DNA of 13,735 bases. Origin: Planctomycetota bacterium (GTDB lineage: Bacteria; Planctomycetota; UBA1135; GCA-002686595). Positions 7,701 through 13,522 of this stretch are shown piece after piece. Both the position numbers and the translations under genes were made by a program. The notes under the pieces were generated by a model. It saw nothing but the letters and a program-made list of their open reading frames with translations, did no database searches and had not been told where the DNA came from. How positions within the stretch are numbered: the first letter of the stretch is position 1; each line of letters opens with the position of its first letter. Location of the stretch: positions 1 to 13,735 of the forward strand of contig SCVU01000483.1 of NCBI GenBank assembly GCA_004296785.1, written 5' to 3'.

Positions 7701-8212
7701 TGCTGGAAGCCGCCGCCGACCGGCACGTGGAACAGCCGCGTGAAGCGCTGCGTGTGCACGTCGCGCGCGGAGGTGAACACGACCTCGCCGCCGTCCGCGG
7801 TGAAACCCTGCGCGACGTCGGGACCCGGGTGCCACGTCAGTCGCTTCGGCTCGCCGCCCGCGGTCGGCACGATGAACACGTCGAGGTTGCCGTCGTAGCC
7901 GCCGCTGAACGCGATCCACTTGCCGTCGGGCGAGAAGCGCGGGCGCACCTCGTTGCCCGGGTGCGAGGTGAGGCGGCGCACGTCGCTGCCGTCGAGCGCC
8001 GCGGTCCACAGATCGCCGGCGAGCGCGAACGCGATGCGGTCGGCGCTGATCGCGGGTTGTTCGAACATCCGCGTCGCGGGTCCCTCGAGCGTCGGCGGAG
8101 CGGTGCGCAAAGCAGCGGAGCTCGCGGTCGCGACGGGTGCGGCGTCGGGCGCCGCGCAAGCGGTGAGCAGCAGGCAGAGCGTGAGCACGCGATTGTCTTT
8201 CCGGTCTTGCAT
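4799..8212 (-). CDS. Tricorn-like S41 family peptidase, predicted lipoprotein
   Basis: This 1137-residue protein belongs to the Tricorn protease homologues, which cleave peptides into short fragments. The N-terminus has basic residues, a short hydrophobic stretch and the lipobox LTAC (Cys19), so it is probably a lipid-anchored envelope enzyme, unlike archaeal cytosolic Tricorn. Residues of about 45-560 carry PD40 propeller motifs (RFSPDGKWIAFSGG, AALSPDGKKIAY, AWSPDGQSIAWVSD, RWAPDGKRIAYTD). A Lys/Asp/Glu/Ala/Pro linker at about 565-620 follows. After a core domain comes His801 in ELGVGHSY, a PDZ domain at about 819-895, and the S41 catalytic domain with NGGG, the nucleophile Ser1024 in AGSGGD and Glu1082 in GVENVGVPPDIEV. 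These match the Tricorn His-Ser-Glu machinery, but the Ser that precedes the His in archaeal Tricorn is Gly here. The stop is TGA at 4799. It lies 120 bp downstream of the methyltransferase gene, so it may have its own promoter. Confidence 0.93.
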   Translation of the reverse strand: MQDRKDNRVLTLCLLLTACAAPDAAPVATASSAALRTAPPTLEGPATRMFEQPAISADRIAFALAGDLWTAALDGSDVRRLTSHPGNEVRPRFSPDGKWIAFSGGYDGNLDVFIVPTAGGEPKRLTWHPGPDVAQGFTADGGEVVFTSARDVHTQRFTRLFHVPVGGGFQHAYPLPSCSKAALSPDGKKIAYLPLREAFGQWKNYRGGTASRIWIYDVATQAVEQVPQPKDRCNDSDPMWVANALYFRSDRNGEFNLFRYDAATKALAQRTQHADFPVADASAGGGKILYEQAGWLHLFDPAAGSAKRIELSVPLERTELRERFVDGERYVRGGDISPSGARAVVNFRGEIVTVPAEHGDPRNLSRSVDANDRAPAWSPDGQSIAWVSDAGGVNKLHIGAQDGKGDVRVLPLTGAGFYGDLRWAPDGKRIAYTDNSRSLYVIELESGGVAKIDSEPIYGVFETLAHHWSADSRWIAYTMTSRANTTRAYIYDVAAGKSHALSDGLSDVTDPVFDAGGKYLYMTASTDAGPFNTWFSQASSDVTRTNALYVAVLDKGVESPLAPRSDEEKTADAKKEGEKKDSDKKDGDQKDAAAPAPGESKPAESQSGESKPADESDAPAEVKIDFAGLGQRMLALPLPSAFYTNLEPGNAGQLFYLKAARAPFLGEPPPSALCRYDFESREEKVLLEDVQGFRLSKDKKKVLVMKRNGAWICSVGDKLDVSKGKLNLGAIAVRIDPRAEWAQILDEVWRINRDYFYDPAMHGADWNALKPKYEQFLPHMNVRSDLNRVIRWLCSELGVGHSYSGGGDTLVRADNVPGGLLGADYTIDGGRYRFAKVYGGLNWTPDLRAPLSEPGVDVRAGEYLLAVDGRDLRSNEDVYARFEGTAGKQLELTVGPNADGSGSRTVKVVPIENEAALRNRDWVEGNIRRVTEATNGRVAYVHVPNTADLGFVYFKRYFFPQADRDAIIVDERYNGGGSVADYYIDILRRPYVASWTTRYGADITTPQAAILGPKVMLINEDAGSGGDLLPWMFRKFGLGKLVGRPTWGGLVGILGFPELMDGGSVTAPNLGFWTEEEGFGVENVGVPPDIEVEQLPAEVAKGRDPQLEKAIEVVLAELAANPPKQPKRPPFPVRVRR

Positions 8213-8221
8213 CGAAGTGGC

Positions 8222-8239
8222 CGGGCTCGAAGAAGCCCG
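8222..8239 (-). promoter_or_regulatory. Small hairpin in the presumed 5' leader of the Tricorn-like gene
   Basis: On the minus strand CGGGCT and AGCCCG form a 6-bp stem around a 6-nt loop, ending 9 nt before the ATG at 8212. No Shine-Dalgarno is visible in this leader, and the hairpin occupies the place where one would be. It could also act as a weak 3'-end stem for the upstream methyltransferase transcript. The rest of 8213-8332 shows no firm promoter. Confidence 0.3.
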
Positions 8240-8332
8240 AAATGGAGCCGCATGCTAGCGGCGCGAACTGCCGACGCGTGCAAGCTCTCGGTACGGATGC
8301 GGTACGCGCTCGTGCAGTCGAGCTCGCCGTGC

Positions 8333-9316
8333 TCAGCGCGCGCGCGCGACGATGCGCTGGTTCGAGGTCCGCGCGCCGCACGCCATCCGCAGTTTGTCGA
8401 GCGCGATGAACAGCGCCAGCAGCGCCGGATTCTGGTAGTGGAAGAAGCGCAGCAGCCAGCCCGGCGCGCCGCGCACGAGCAGCGCGTTGTACAGCGAGTT
8501 GATCCAGAACGACGTGCTGATCAACGGCGTGCGCTCGACGACTTCGAAGCCCTGCTGCTCGAGCAGGCGCGCGAGGTTGTCCGGCGTGAACAGGTTCCAG
8601 TGGCGCGGGATGTGGTAGCCGCCCCACAGTCCGGCGCGGAACAACCGCTCGTCCCAGCCCGCGACGTCGGGCGTCTCGATCACGCACAGGCCGCCGGGGT
8701 TGAGCAGCCCGCGGATCTTGCGGCACGTGTCGCGCGGATCGCTGACGTGCTCGAGCGTCTGGAACAGCACGACGAGGTCGTAGCGCGCGGCGCCCGCCGC
8801 GAAGTCCTCGAGCCGGCTGCAGCCGACCGACAAACCGTCGGCGCGCGCGCGCGCGACGGCCGCCGCGTCGATGTCGATGCCCTCGAGCGTCCACTCGCGC
8901 GGTCCGTGGTCGCGCAGCACGGCCAGGAAGCGGCCGTCGCCGCAGCCGACGTCGAGCACGCGCTTCGCGCCGGGCCCCGCGAGGCGCGCGAACGCGCGCG
9001 CCTTGCCGGCCTCGAGCCGGCGGCGGAAGTGAGCGACCAGCGCATTGCCGCGCTTGCCCTCGTCGAACGAGTAGTAGTTCGGCGGATAGATGCGGCCGAG
9101 CTCCGCCACGGCCGGCCGCGGATCGAGGTACACGAGCGCGCACTCGCGGCAGCGCCGGTAGATCCACGCGCGGCGCGACGTCCGGTACTCGTAGTCGTAG
9201 CCGCGCGCGGCGGCATCGCTCGCGGCGGCGGGTCCGCACACGCAGCAGCTCGCGCGCTCGATCGCGAGGTCGAGCGGAATCCGCTCGTCGCCGAGGAAGG
9301 GCGGCTCGAGCTTCAC
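8333..9316 (-). CDS. Class I SAM-dependent methyltransferase with N-terminal zinc-ribbon-like motif
   Basis: This 327-residue protein has the core of a class I (Rossmann) methyltransferase of the Methyltransf_23 type. Motif I is VLDVGCGDG (residues 120-128), the acidic residue after strand 2 is in GIDID (146-150), and later segments are LVVLFQTLEHVSDP and LLNPGGLCVIETPD. Before it, C24-C25-V-C27 and C56-x-x-C59 look like a small zinc-binding knuckle, common in methyltransferases near polysaccharide or lipid biosynthesis genes. The C-terminal part is aromatic and hydrophobic (SFWINSLYNALL, LLRFFHYQNPALLALFIAL) and may touch the membrane or a lipid acceptor. The GTG start at 9316 overlaps the TGA of the desaturase-like gene as GTGA, indicating translational coupling; no ATG fits better. 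The substrate cannot be read from the sequence. Confidence 0.88.
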   Translation of the reverse strand: MKLEPPFLGDERIPLDLAIERASCCVCGPAAASDAAARGYDYEYRTSRRAWIYRRCRECALVYLDPRPAVAELGRIYPPNYYSFDEGKRGNALVAHFRRRLEAGKARAFARLAGPGAKRVLDVGCGDGRFLAVLRDHGPREWTLEGIDIDAAAVARARADGLSVGCSRLEDFAAGAARYDLVVLFQTLEHVSDPRDTCRKIRGLLNPGGLCVIETPDVAGWDERLFRAGLWGGYHIPRHWNLFTPDNLARLLEQQGFEVVERTPLISTSFWINSLYNALLVRGAPGWLLRFFHYQNPALLALFIALDKLRMACGARTSNQRIVARAR

Positions 9317-10155
9317 CGCGCGGAGAGCTCGGTGCGGATCGGCGTGCCGCGCTTCTCGAGCAGCTCGCGCTTGGCGCGGAACGCGGCCGGGTAGCGGTGC
9401 CACGCGACGCTCTGCCACGCGTGGTGCAGGCCGTGGTAGTTGTGGCACAGCATCAGCGGCGACAGCCAGCCGAGCGGAAAGATGCGCGTGTCGCGGAAGC
9501 GCTCCGCCGGCAGGCCGTGGTGCGGCAGCCAGTTGACGTACCACGCGTGGATCCACATCGCGACGAGCTTCGGCACGACCCAGCACCACACGAGCGGCCA
9601 GATCCAGCCGCCGTACCAGCCGAGCGCGAGCAGCGCCGGCACGAGCAGCAGCATCAGTCGATCGAGCACGCCCTCCCAGCGCGGCGGATTCGTCGCCGCG
9701 ACGCGGCGGCGCGCGCGCGCGACGCCGGCCGGATAGCGCAGCGGCAGCGTCCAGATCGAGCCCTGCAGGAACCACACGTCGGGATCGAGCTCCGGATCGT
9801 TCGTGTGCTCGTGGTGCAGGTGGTGGTTGCGGCGGATCATGAAGTACGGAAGCATCGCCGGGAACGCGCCGAGCACGCCGACCACGTCGTTGCCGAGCCG
9901 CGCGCGGAACACGTTGTCGTGCACGCCTTCGTGCCACACGGTGAACGACAGGTTCAGGCAGCACACGCCGAGCGCGACGCTGACCCACGCCGGCGGCGGC
10001 GCGCCGAATTGCCCAACGGCCCACAGCAGGTTGAGCACGAGGCCGCCCCACATCAGCGCGCACAGCGCGAGCGTCGCGACGTCGACGCCGGGATGGGCGA
10101 ACAGCGCGGCGCTCTCCTGCGCGGTGGCCTCGTGTCGTTCGCGCGTGCCGGTCAT
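9313..10155 (-). CDS. Fatty acid desaturase-like integral membrane di-iron protein
   Basis: This 280-residue membrane protein has the three histidine boxes of the membrane fatty acid desaturase/hydroxylase superfamily: HEGVH (75-79), HHLHH (111-115) and HGLHH (241-245, preceded by HN). These bind two iron atoms for oxygen-dependent C-H oxidation. Hydrophobic segments at about 26-50, 54-74, 93-107 and 164-205 fit the usual four-helix layout. An extra PHHG (211-214) may contribute a ligand. Related families include carotenoid ketolases/hydroxylases, and the substrate is not decided by these motifs. The ATG at 10155 has GAGG only 2 nt upstream, a weak Shine-Dalgarno. The gene begins 34 bp after metF and ends in a 4-nt overlap with the methyltransferase gene, so all three are probably co-transcribed. 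Confidence 0.88.
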   Translation of the reverse strand: MTGTRERHEATAQESAALFAHPGVDVATLALCALMWGGLVLNLLWAVGQFGAPPPAWVSVALGVCCLNLSFTVWHEGVHDNVFRARLGNDVVGVLGAFPAMLPYFMIRRNHHLHHEHTNDPELDPDVWFLQGSIWTLPLRYPAGVARARRRVAATNPPRWEGVLDRLMLLLVPALLALGWYGGWIWPLVWCWVVPKLVAMWIHAWYVNWLPHHGLPAERFRDTRIFPLGWLSPLMLCHNYHGLHHAWQSVAWHRYPAAFRAKRELLEKRGTPIRTELSAR

Positions 10156-10189
10156 CGCCTCGCGTTCAGCATAGCCCGCGGGCCGCGCC

Positions 10190-11056
10190 TCACGCGCGCC
10201 GGATCGCCGCCAGGATCGAGCGCGTCGCCGCGCTCTTGTTCAGCGTGTAGAAGTGCACGCCCGGCGCGCCGCGCTCCAGCAGCTCGCGGCACTGCGTGAT
10301 CGCGTGCTCGATCCCCGCCGCCATCACCGCTGCCGGATCGTCCTTCGCGCGCTGCAGCCGCGCGCCGAGCTCCGGCGGGATCTTCGCGCCGCACATCTTC
10401 GTGAAGCGCTCGATCTGCGCCACGTTCGTGATCGGCATGATCCCGGGCAGGATCGGCACGAGGATCTTCGCCTTGCGCGCCCGGTCGACGAACGCGAAGT
10501 AGTCCTTGTTGTCGAAGAACAACTGCGTGATCAGGAACGCCGCGCCCGCCTTCACCTTCACGCCGAGCCAGTGCAGGTCCTCGTCGGACGTGCCGGCCTC
10601 CGGGTGCTTCTCCGGGTAGCACGCCGCGCCGATGTCGAGCTCGTAGTTGTCCATCAGGTACGCGACGAGCTCGTTCGCGTGCTTGAAGCCGCCGCGCGCG
10701 AGCGCCGTGGGATCGTCCTTCGGCACGTCGCCGCGCAGCGCGAGCACGTTCTCGACGCCGTTGCCGACGAGGCGGCCGACGACGTCGCACAGCTCGGACT
10801 CCGAGTGCGCGAGGCAGGTCAGGTGCGCCATCGCGTCGAGCTCGAGCTCGCGCTGGATTCGCGTGACGAGCTCGAGCGTCCGCGTGCGCGTCGAGCCTCC
10901 GGCGCCGTAGGTCACGGACACGAAGTCCGGCTTGTGCAGTCCCTTGAGGTCCGCGACCGTCGCCATCAGGTCGTTCGCGGCCTGGTCGGTCTTCGGCGGG
11001 AAGAACTCGAAGCTGAACACCGGGCGGCCCCGGCCGATCTGGTCGGAAATCCTCAA
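10190..11056 (-). CDS. metF: Methylenetetrahydrofolate reductase
   Basis: This 288-residue enzyme reduces 5,10-methylene-THF to 5-methyl-THF in the cytoplasm, using FAD and reduced nicotinamide, and feeds methionine and SAM synthesis. Family signatures are FEFFPPK (residues 16-22, with catalytic Glu17), VSVTYGAGGS (46-55), HLTC (78-81), LALRGD (105-110, with the flavin-tuning Asp110), the ITQLFF segment, and PILPGIMPI. The length is normal for bacterial MetF. The best start is TTG at 11056, since GGAG lies 5 nt upstream (11062-11065) and the TTG overlaps the TGA of the thioesterase gene as TTGA. No ATG or GTG is available just upstream of FEFFPP in frame without running into the neighbouring gene. 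Coupling with the thioesterase gene is likely. No SAM riboswitch could be placed here because there is no leader. Confidence 0.95.
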   Translation of the reverse strand: MRISDQIGRGRPVFSFEFFPPKTDQAANDLMATVADLKGLHKPDFVSVTYGAGGSTRTRTLELVTRIQRELELDAMAHLTCLAHSESELCDVVGRLVGNGVENVLALRGDVPKDDPTALARGGFKHANELVAYLMDNYELDIGAACYPEKHPEAGTSDEDLHWLGVKVKAGAAFLITQLFFDNKDYFAFVDRARKAKILVPILPGIMPITNVAQIERFTKMCGAKIPPELGARLQRAKDDPAAVMAAGIEHAITQCRELLERGAPGVHFYTLNKSAATRSILAAIRRA

Positions 11057-11469
11057 CTCTGCTCCAGGATTTGCGCGAAGCGCGCGCGGTACGCGTCGGG
11101 AATCGGAATGCTGGCGAGGTCCTTCAAGCGCACGCACACGGTCGTCATGCGCGCGTCGAGGCACACGGTCTCGCCGACCGTGTAGACGTAGCGCAGGCCG
11201 AGCGAGCTCGTGCCGAGCTTGAAGCACGTGATGCGCACGATCACGCGATCGCCGAAGCGCAGCGGGCTCTTGAAGTCGACCTCGCTGTGCACGAGCGGGA
11301 AGCCCAGGCCGTCCTCGGTGATCAGGTGGTAGTAGCGCCGTCCGACGTGGACGTCCCACAGCTCCTCGAACGCCTCGTGCACGTAGTCGTAGATGCGCGG
11401 GTAGTACGCGATGCCGGCGGGGTCGACGTGGCCGAAGCGCACGTGCTGCTGCAGCGAGAACGCCTTCAC
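11053..11469 (-). CDS. Acyl-CoA thioesterase, 4HBT/YbgC-like hotdog fold
   Basis: This 138-residue protein is a single-domain hotdog thioesterase that hydrolyses acyl-CoA (or acyl-ACP) thioesters in the cytoplasm. The signature HVDPAGIAYYPRIYDYVHEA (from His14) holds the catalytic Asp16 at the position typical of the 4-hydroxybenzoyl-CoA thioesterase group. The central helix (YDYVHEAFEELW) and the strands LVHSEVDFKSPLRFGD and VIVRITCFKLGTSSLGLRY follow in family order. The start is GTG at 11469, with a strong AAGGAG 5 nt upstream (11475-11480). That site shares bases with the stop codon of the creatininase-family gene, 10 nt upstream. Its end overlaps metF by 4 nt. The specific acyl substrate cannot be told. 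Thioesterase next to desaturase hints at acyl-chain metabolism, but this is inference. Confidence 0.9.
   Translation of the reverse strand: MKAFSLQQHVRFGHVDPAGIAYYPRIYDYVHEAFEELWDVHVGRRYYHLITEDGLGFPLVHSEVDFKSPLRFGDRVIVRITCFKLGTSSLGLRYVYTVGETVCLDARMTTVCVRLKDLASIPIPDAYRARFAQILEQS
11062..11065 (-). promoter_or_regulatory. Shine-Dalgarno GGAG that fixes the TTG start of metF
   Basis: On the minus strand GGAG is followed by CAGAG and then TTG at 11056. It sits inside the last codons of the thioesterase gene, as expected for coupled translation. Confidence 0.7.
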
Positions 11470-11474
11470 GCGAG

Positions 11475-11480
11475 CTCCTT
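11475..11480 (-). promoter_or_regulatory. Shine-Dalgarno AAGGAG deciding the GTG start of the thioesterase gene
   Basis: On the minus strand the upstream TGA runs straight into the site (TGAAGGAG), followed by CTCGC and GTG at 11469. The spacing of 5 nt is ideal and no other start in this frame is as well placed. Confidence 0.75.
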
Positions 11481-12244
11481 CACTTCGCCCACAGCTCCGG
11501 CCACGCCTCGCGCGCGGTCGCGTGCACCATCTCGGCCAGGCGCGCGGCGAGATCGCGGCCCTCGGCCGGGCTCGCGCTGGCCGGATCGCCGCAGTACGCC
11601 TGCGCCGCGCCGGCCTCGACGAACGAGCGCACGCCCGCCTGCATCTTCGCGACGAGGCCGACGTCGACGCGCGCGAGCGAGCGGTACGCGCCGCGCACGT
11701 TGGGCTCGTCGTGCGCGAGCACGAGCGAGGTCTCGTAGCGGCCCGCGTGGCAGTCGCCGCTCGCGAACTCCTCCCCCAGCGTGCCGGCCCAGCGCCGCCG
11801 CGTCGGGTCGGGGAACACGACGTGCGCGTGCTCGCTCGTGAGCGCTGCGTGGTCGCCGGCGACGCCGCGCAGCACCTTGACGTGCGCGGGCTCGAGGTGC
11901 GCATTGCAGAACGCGATGCGACGCACGCCGTGCTGCTCGAGCGACTGGATCACGTCCTCGAGCAGCGCCCACAGCGTGCCGGACTTGATGCTGAGCCAGC
12001 CCGCGAAGCCGTCGGTGTAGTTGGTCAGCCCGAACGGCAGCGCGGGCAGCACCACGCAGTCGACGCCGTCGGCCGCGAAGCGCGCCGCCGCCGCGCGCGC
12101 CATCGCGAGCGCGATCGTCACGTCCGAGTCGAGCGGCAGGTGCGGCCCGTGCGGCTCGGTCGCGCCGAGCGGCAACAGGCACACGGCGCGCGCGTGCAGC
12201 GCGCGCTGCGCCTCGGGCCAGGTGAGTTTCGCGAGCTCGGTCAT
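11480..12244 (-). CDS. Creatininase-family metal-dependent amidohydrolase
   Basis: This 254-residue protein belongs to the creatininase family, two-metal cyclic amidohydrolases that include creatinine amidohydrolase and cofactor-maturation hydrolases such as MftE. The signature LLPLGATEPHGPHLPLDSDV gives ligands Glu30, His32 and Asp41. NAHLEP gives His116 and Glu118, the His-x-Glu ligand pair known from Pseudomonas creatininase, where many relatives have NGHGGN. The DCHAGRYETS segment (164-173) matches the family DxHAGxxETS motif. The relative spacing of the five ligands matches creatininase numbering with a constant offset of four. No mycofactocin or creatine-pathway genes are visible, so the substrate is open. 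The ATG at 12244 is the first gene of the minus-strand run. It has no visible Shine-Dalgarno and lies 22 nt from the large palindrome. Confidence 0.9.
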   Translation of the reverse strand: MTELAKLTWPEAQRALHARAVCLLPLGATEPHGPHLPLDSDVTIALAMARAAAARFAADGVDCVVLPALPFGLTNYTDGFAGWLSIKSGTLWALLEDVIQSLEQHGVRRIAFCNAHLEPAHVKVLRGVAGDHAALTSEHAHVVFPDPTRRRWAGTLGEEFASGDCHAGRYETSLVLAHDEPNVRGAYRSLARVDVGLVAKMQAGVRSFVEAGAAQAYCGDPASASPAEGRDLAARLAEMVHATAREAWPELWAK

Positions 12245-12266
12245 CGGCGCGGAAGGATAGCAGTTG

Positions 12267-12368
12267 CCGCGTGTACGGTGCCTGGCTCGATTTTGTCGGA
12301 TTCGTCGCGCCGCGAGTCTTCGCGGCGCGACGAATCCGACAAAATCGAGCCAGGCACCGTACACGCGG
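12267..12368. repeat. Perfect 102-bp palindrome (49-bp arms, 4-nt loop)
   Basis: The left arm (12267-12315) and right arm (12320-12368) are exact reverse complements, with GTCT as the loop. The outermost part reads CCGCGTGTACGGTGCCTGGC; a T4 run sits mid-arm (about 12291-12294) with its A4 counterpart on the other side. The symmetry breaks sharply at both ends (G/A mismatch at 12266/12369). I see no target-site duplication in the flanks and no transposase in the window. It sits between two divergent genes, 22 nt from one start and 29 nt from the other. It may be a REP-like or miniature inverted-repeat element, a bidirectional regulatory hairpin, or, less likely, an assembly fold-back. Confidence 0.95.
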
Positions 12369-12397
12369 ATTCGCCAGCGCGACCGTACGATCGCGCG

Positions 12398-13522
12398 ATG
12401 CGGATCGCCGCGTACGTCTATCCGGGTTGGCACGCGATCCCCGAGCGCGATGCGAGCTTCCACCCGGGCTTCACCGAGTGGGAACTCGTCGAGGCGTGCC
12501 GGCCGCGCTTCGACGGCCACGCGCAGCCGCGCGTTCCGCTGTGGGGCCGCTACGACGACCGCGACCCGCGCGAGGTCGGCCGCCGCATCGCCGCGGCGCG
12601 CGCGCACGGCGTCGACGCGTTCGTCTACGGGTTCTTCTGGTGCCGCGGCAAGCGCGTGTTCGAGGACGCGCTCGACCGCGGCTTCCTCGGCTCGAGCGAG
12701 GGCGAGCGCGCGCCGTTCGCGCTGATGTGGGCCAATCGGATGCCGCGGCGCGTGCTGCCCGTGCGCCGCGCGGACCTGCCGGTCATCGACCCCGAGCGAC
12801 TCGTTTCGAGCGACGTCGACGACTTCGTCGCGCTGCTCGAGCTCGCCGCGGAGCGCTACTTCGCGCGGCCGAACTACCTGCGCGTCAGCGGCCGCGCGTA
12901 CTTCTCGATCTTCGACTCGAGCTTCTTCCTACGCGAACTCGGGCTCGACGCGGCGCGCGAGGCGATCGCGCGCGCGCGCGACTCACTCGGGCGGCGCGGG
13001 CACGCGCTGCACCTCGCGGCGATCGAGCCGGGCCGCGACGTGCAGCCCGAGCTCGCGCGCGTCGGCTTCGACAGCGTCACGCACTACGTGCTGCTGCCCG
13101 ACTGGAGTGGGCCGTTCCTGCAGGACTACGCGCAGCGCGCGGCCGCGTGCGCCGCGACGTGGCCCGAGCTCGCGCGCGCCTGCGCGCTGCCGTACATGCC
13201 GTCGGTCGCGCCGGGCTGGGACGCGTCGCCGCGCGGCGCGGACTTCGGCGCGACGCGGCCGGACAAGTACCCGTGGTCGCCGGTCGTCGTCGGCGAGCAC
13301 CCCGAGCGGTTTCGCGACGCGCTCGCGCGCGCGCTGCGCTACGCGAGCGCGCACTCCGGTCCCGATCCACTCGTGTTCATCGCGTCGCTCAACGAGTGGT
13401 CGGAGGGTCACGCGCTCGAGCCCGACGCTCGGTACGGGTTGCGTTGGCTCGAAGCGGTGCGCGCGGCGCGATCTACACTCGCCGCATGCTCGAGCTCATC
13501 GCTTCCGCAGCACTCAGCCTGA
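12398..13522 (+). CDS. WbsX-like glycosyltransferase/GH99-like family protein
   Basis: This 374-residue cytoplasmic protein, without signal peptide, matches the WbsX family found in O-antigen and surface polysaccharide loci. These proteins share a TIM-barrel relationship with GH99-type glycosidases. Segments in family order are IAAYVYPGWH (N-terminus), FHPGFTEWELV (21-31), HAQPRVPLWGRYDDRDP, GVDAFVYGFFW, FALMWANRM, RPNYLRVSGRAYFSIFD, YVLLPDW and, near the end, NEWSEGHALEPD (from Asn332), whose Glu residues are likely active-site candidates. The length is near the family norm. The ATG at 12398 begins directly at the conserved N-terminal strand; no Shine-Dalgarno is visible. Its last 37 nt overlap the start of the following peptidase gene. 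Whether it transfers or hydrolyses sugar is not settled by the sequence, and no other polysaccharide genes are visible nearby apart from a methyltransferase on the other strand. Confidence 0.88.
   Translation: MRIAAYVYPGWHAIPERDASFHPGFTEWELVEACRPRFDGHAQPRVPLWGRYDDRDPREVGRRIAAARAHGVDAFVYGFFWCRGKRVFEDALDRGFLGSSEGERAPFALMWANRMPRRVLPVRRADLPVIDPERLVSSDVDDFVALLELAAERYFARPNYLRVSGRAYFSIFDSSFFLRELGLDAAREAIARARDSLGRRGHALHLAAIEPGRDVQPELARVGFDSVTHYVLLPDWSGPFLQDYAQRAAACAATWPELARACALPYMPSVAPGWDASPRGADFGATRPDKYPWSPVVVGEHPERFRDALARALRYASAHSGPDPLVFIASLNEWSEGHALEPDARYGLRWLEAVRAARSTLAACSSSSLPQHSA

Noticed and set aside
8213..8332. TTGCAC ... TAGCAT on the minus strand as a promoter for the Tricorn-like gene
   Set aside because: The spacing is about 20 nt and the -10 match is poor, so it is not better than chance.
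8841..8855. Alternating GC tract (also near 8336-8348 and 12967-12980) as possible Z-DNA or slippage sites
   Set aside because: All lie in coding sequence and simply encode Ala-Arg runs in a genome that prefers GCG and CGC codons.
5810..9394. Very long plus-strand open frame (over 1,100 codons) antisense to the Tricorn-like, methyltransferase and desaturase genes
   Set aside because: It spans three well-supported genes, is dominated by Arg, Ala, Val and Asp without any domain, and is the expected side effect of strong GC third-position bias removing stops.
10156..10189. Palindrome GCCCGCGGGC in the metF-desaturase gap as a terminator
   Set aside because: Too short and without a loop or T-tract; the 34-nt gap and same orientation favour continued transcription.
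12264..12725. Plus-strand open frame beginning inside the palindrome
   Set aside because: It runs in a different frame through the WbsX-like gene, has Arg/Ser/Ala-rich shadow composition and no motif.
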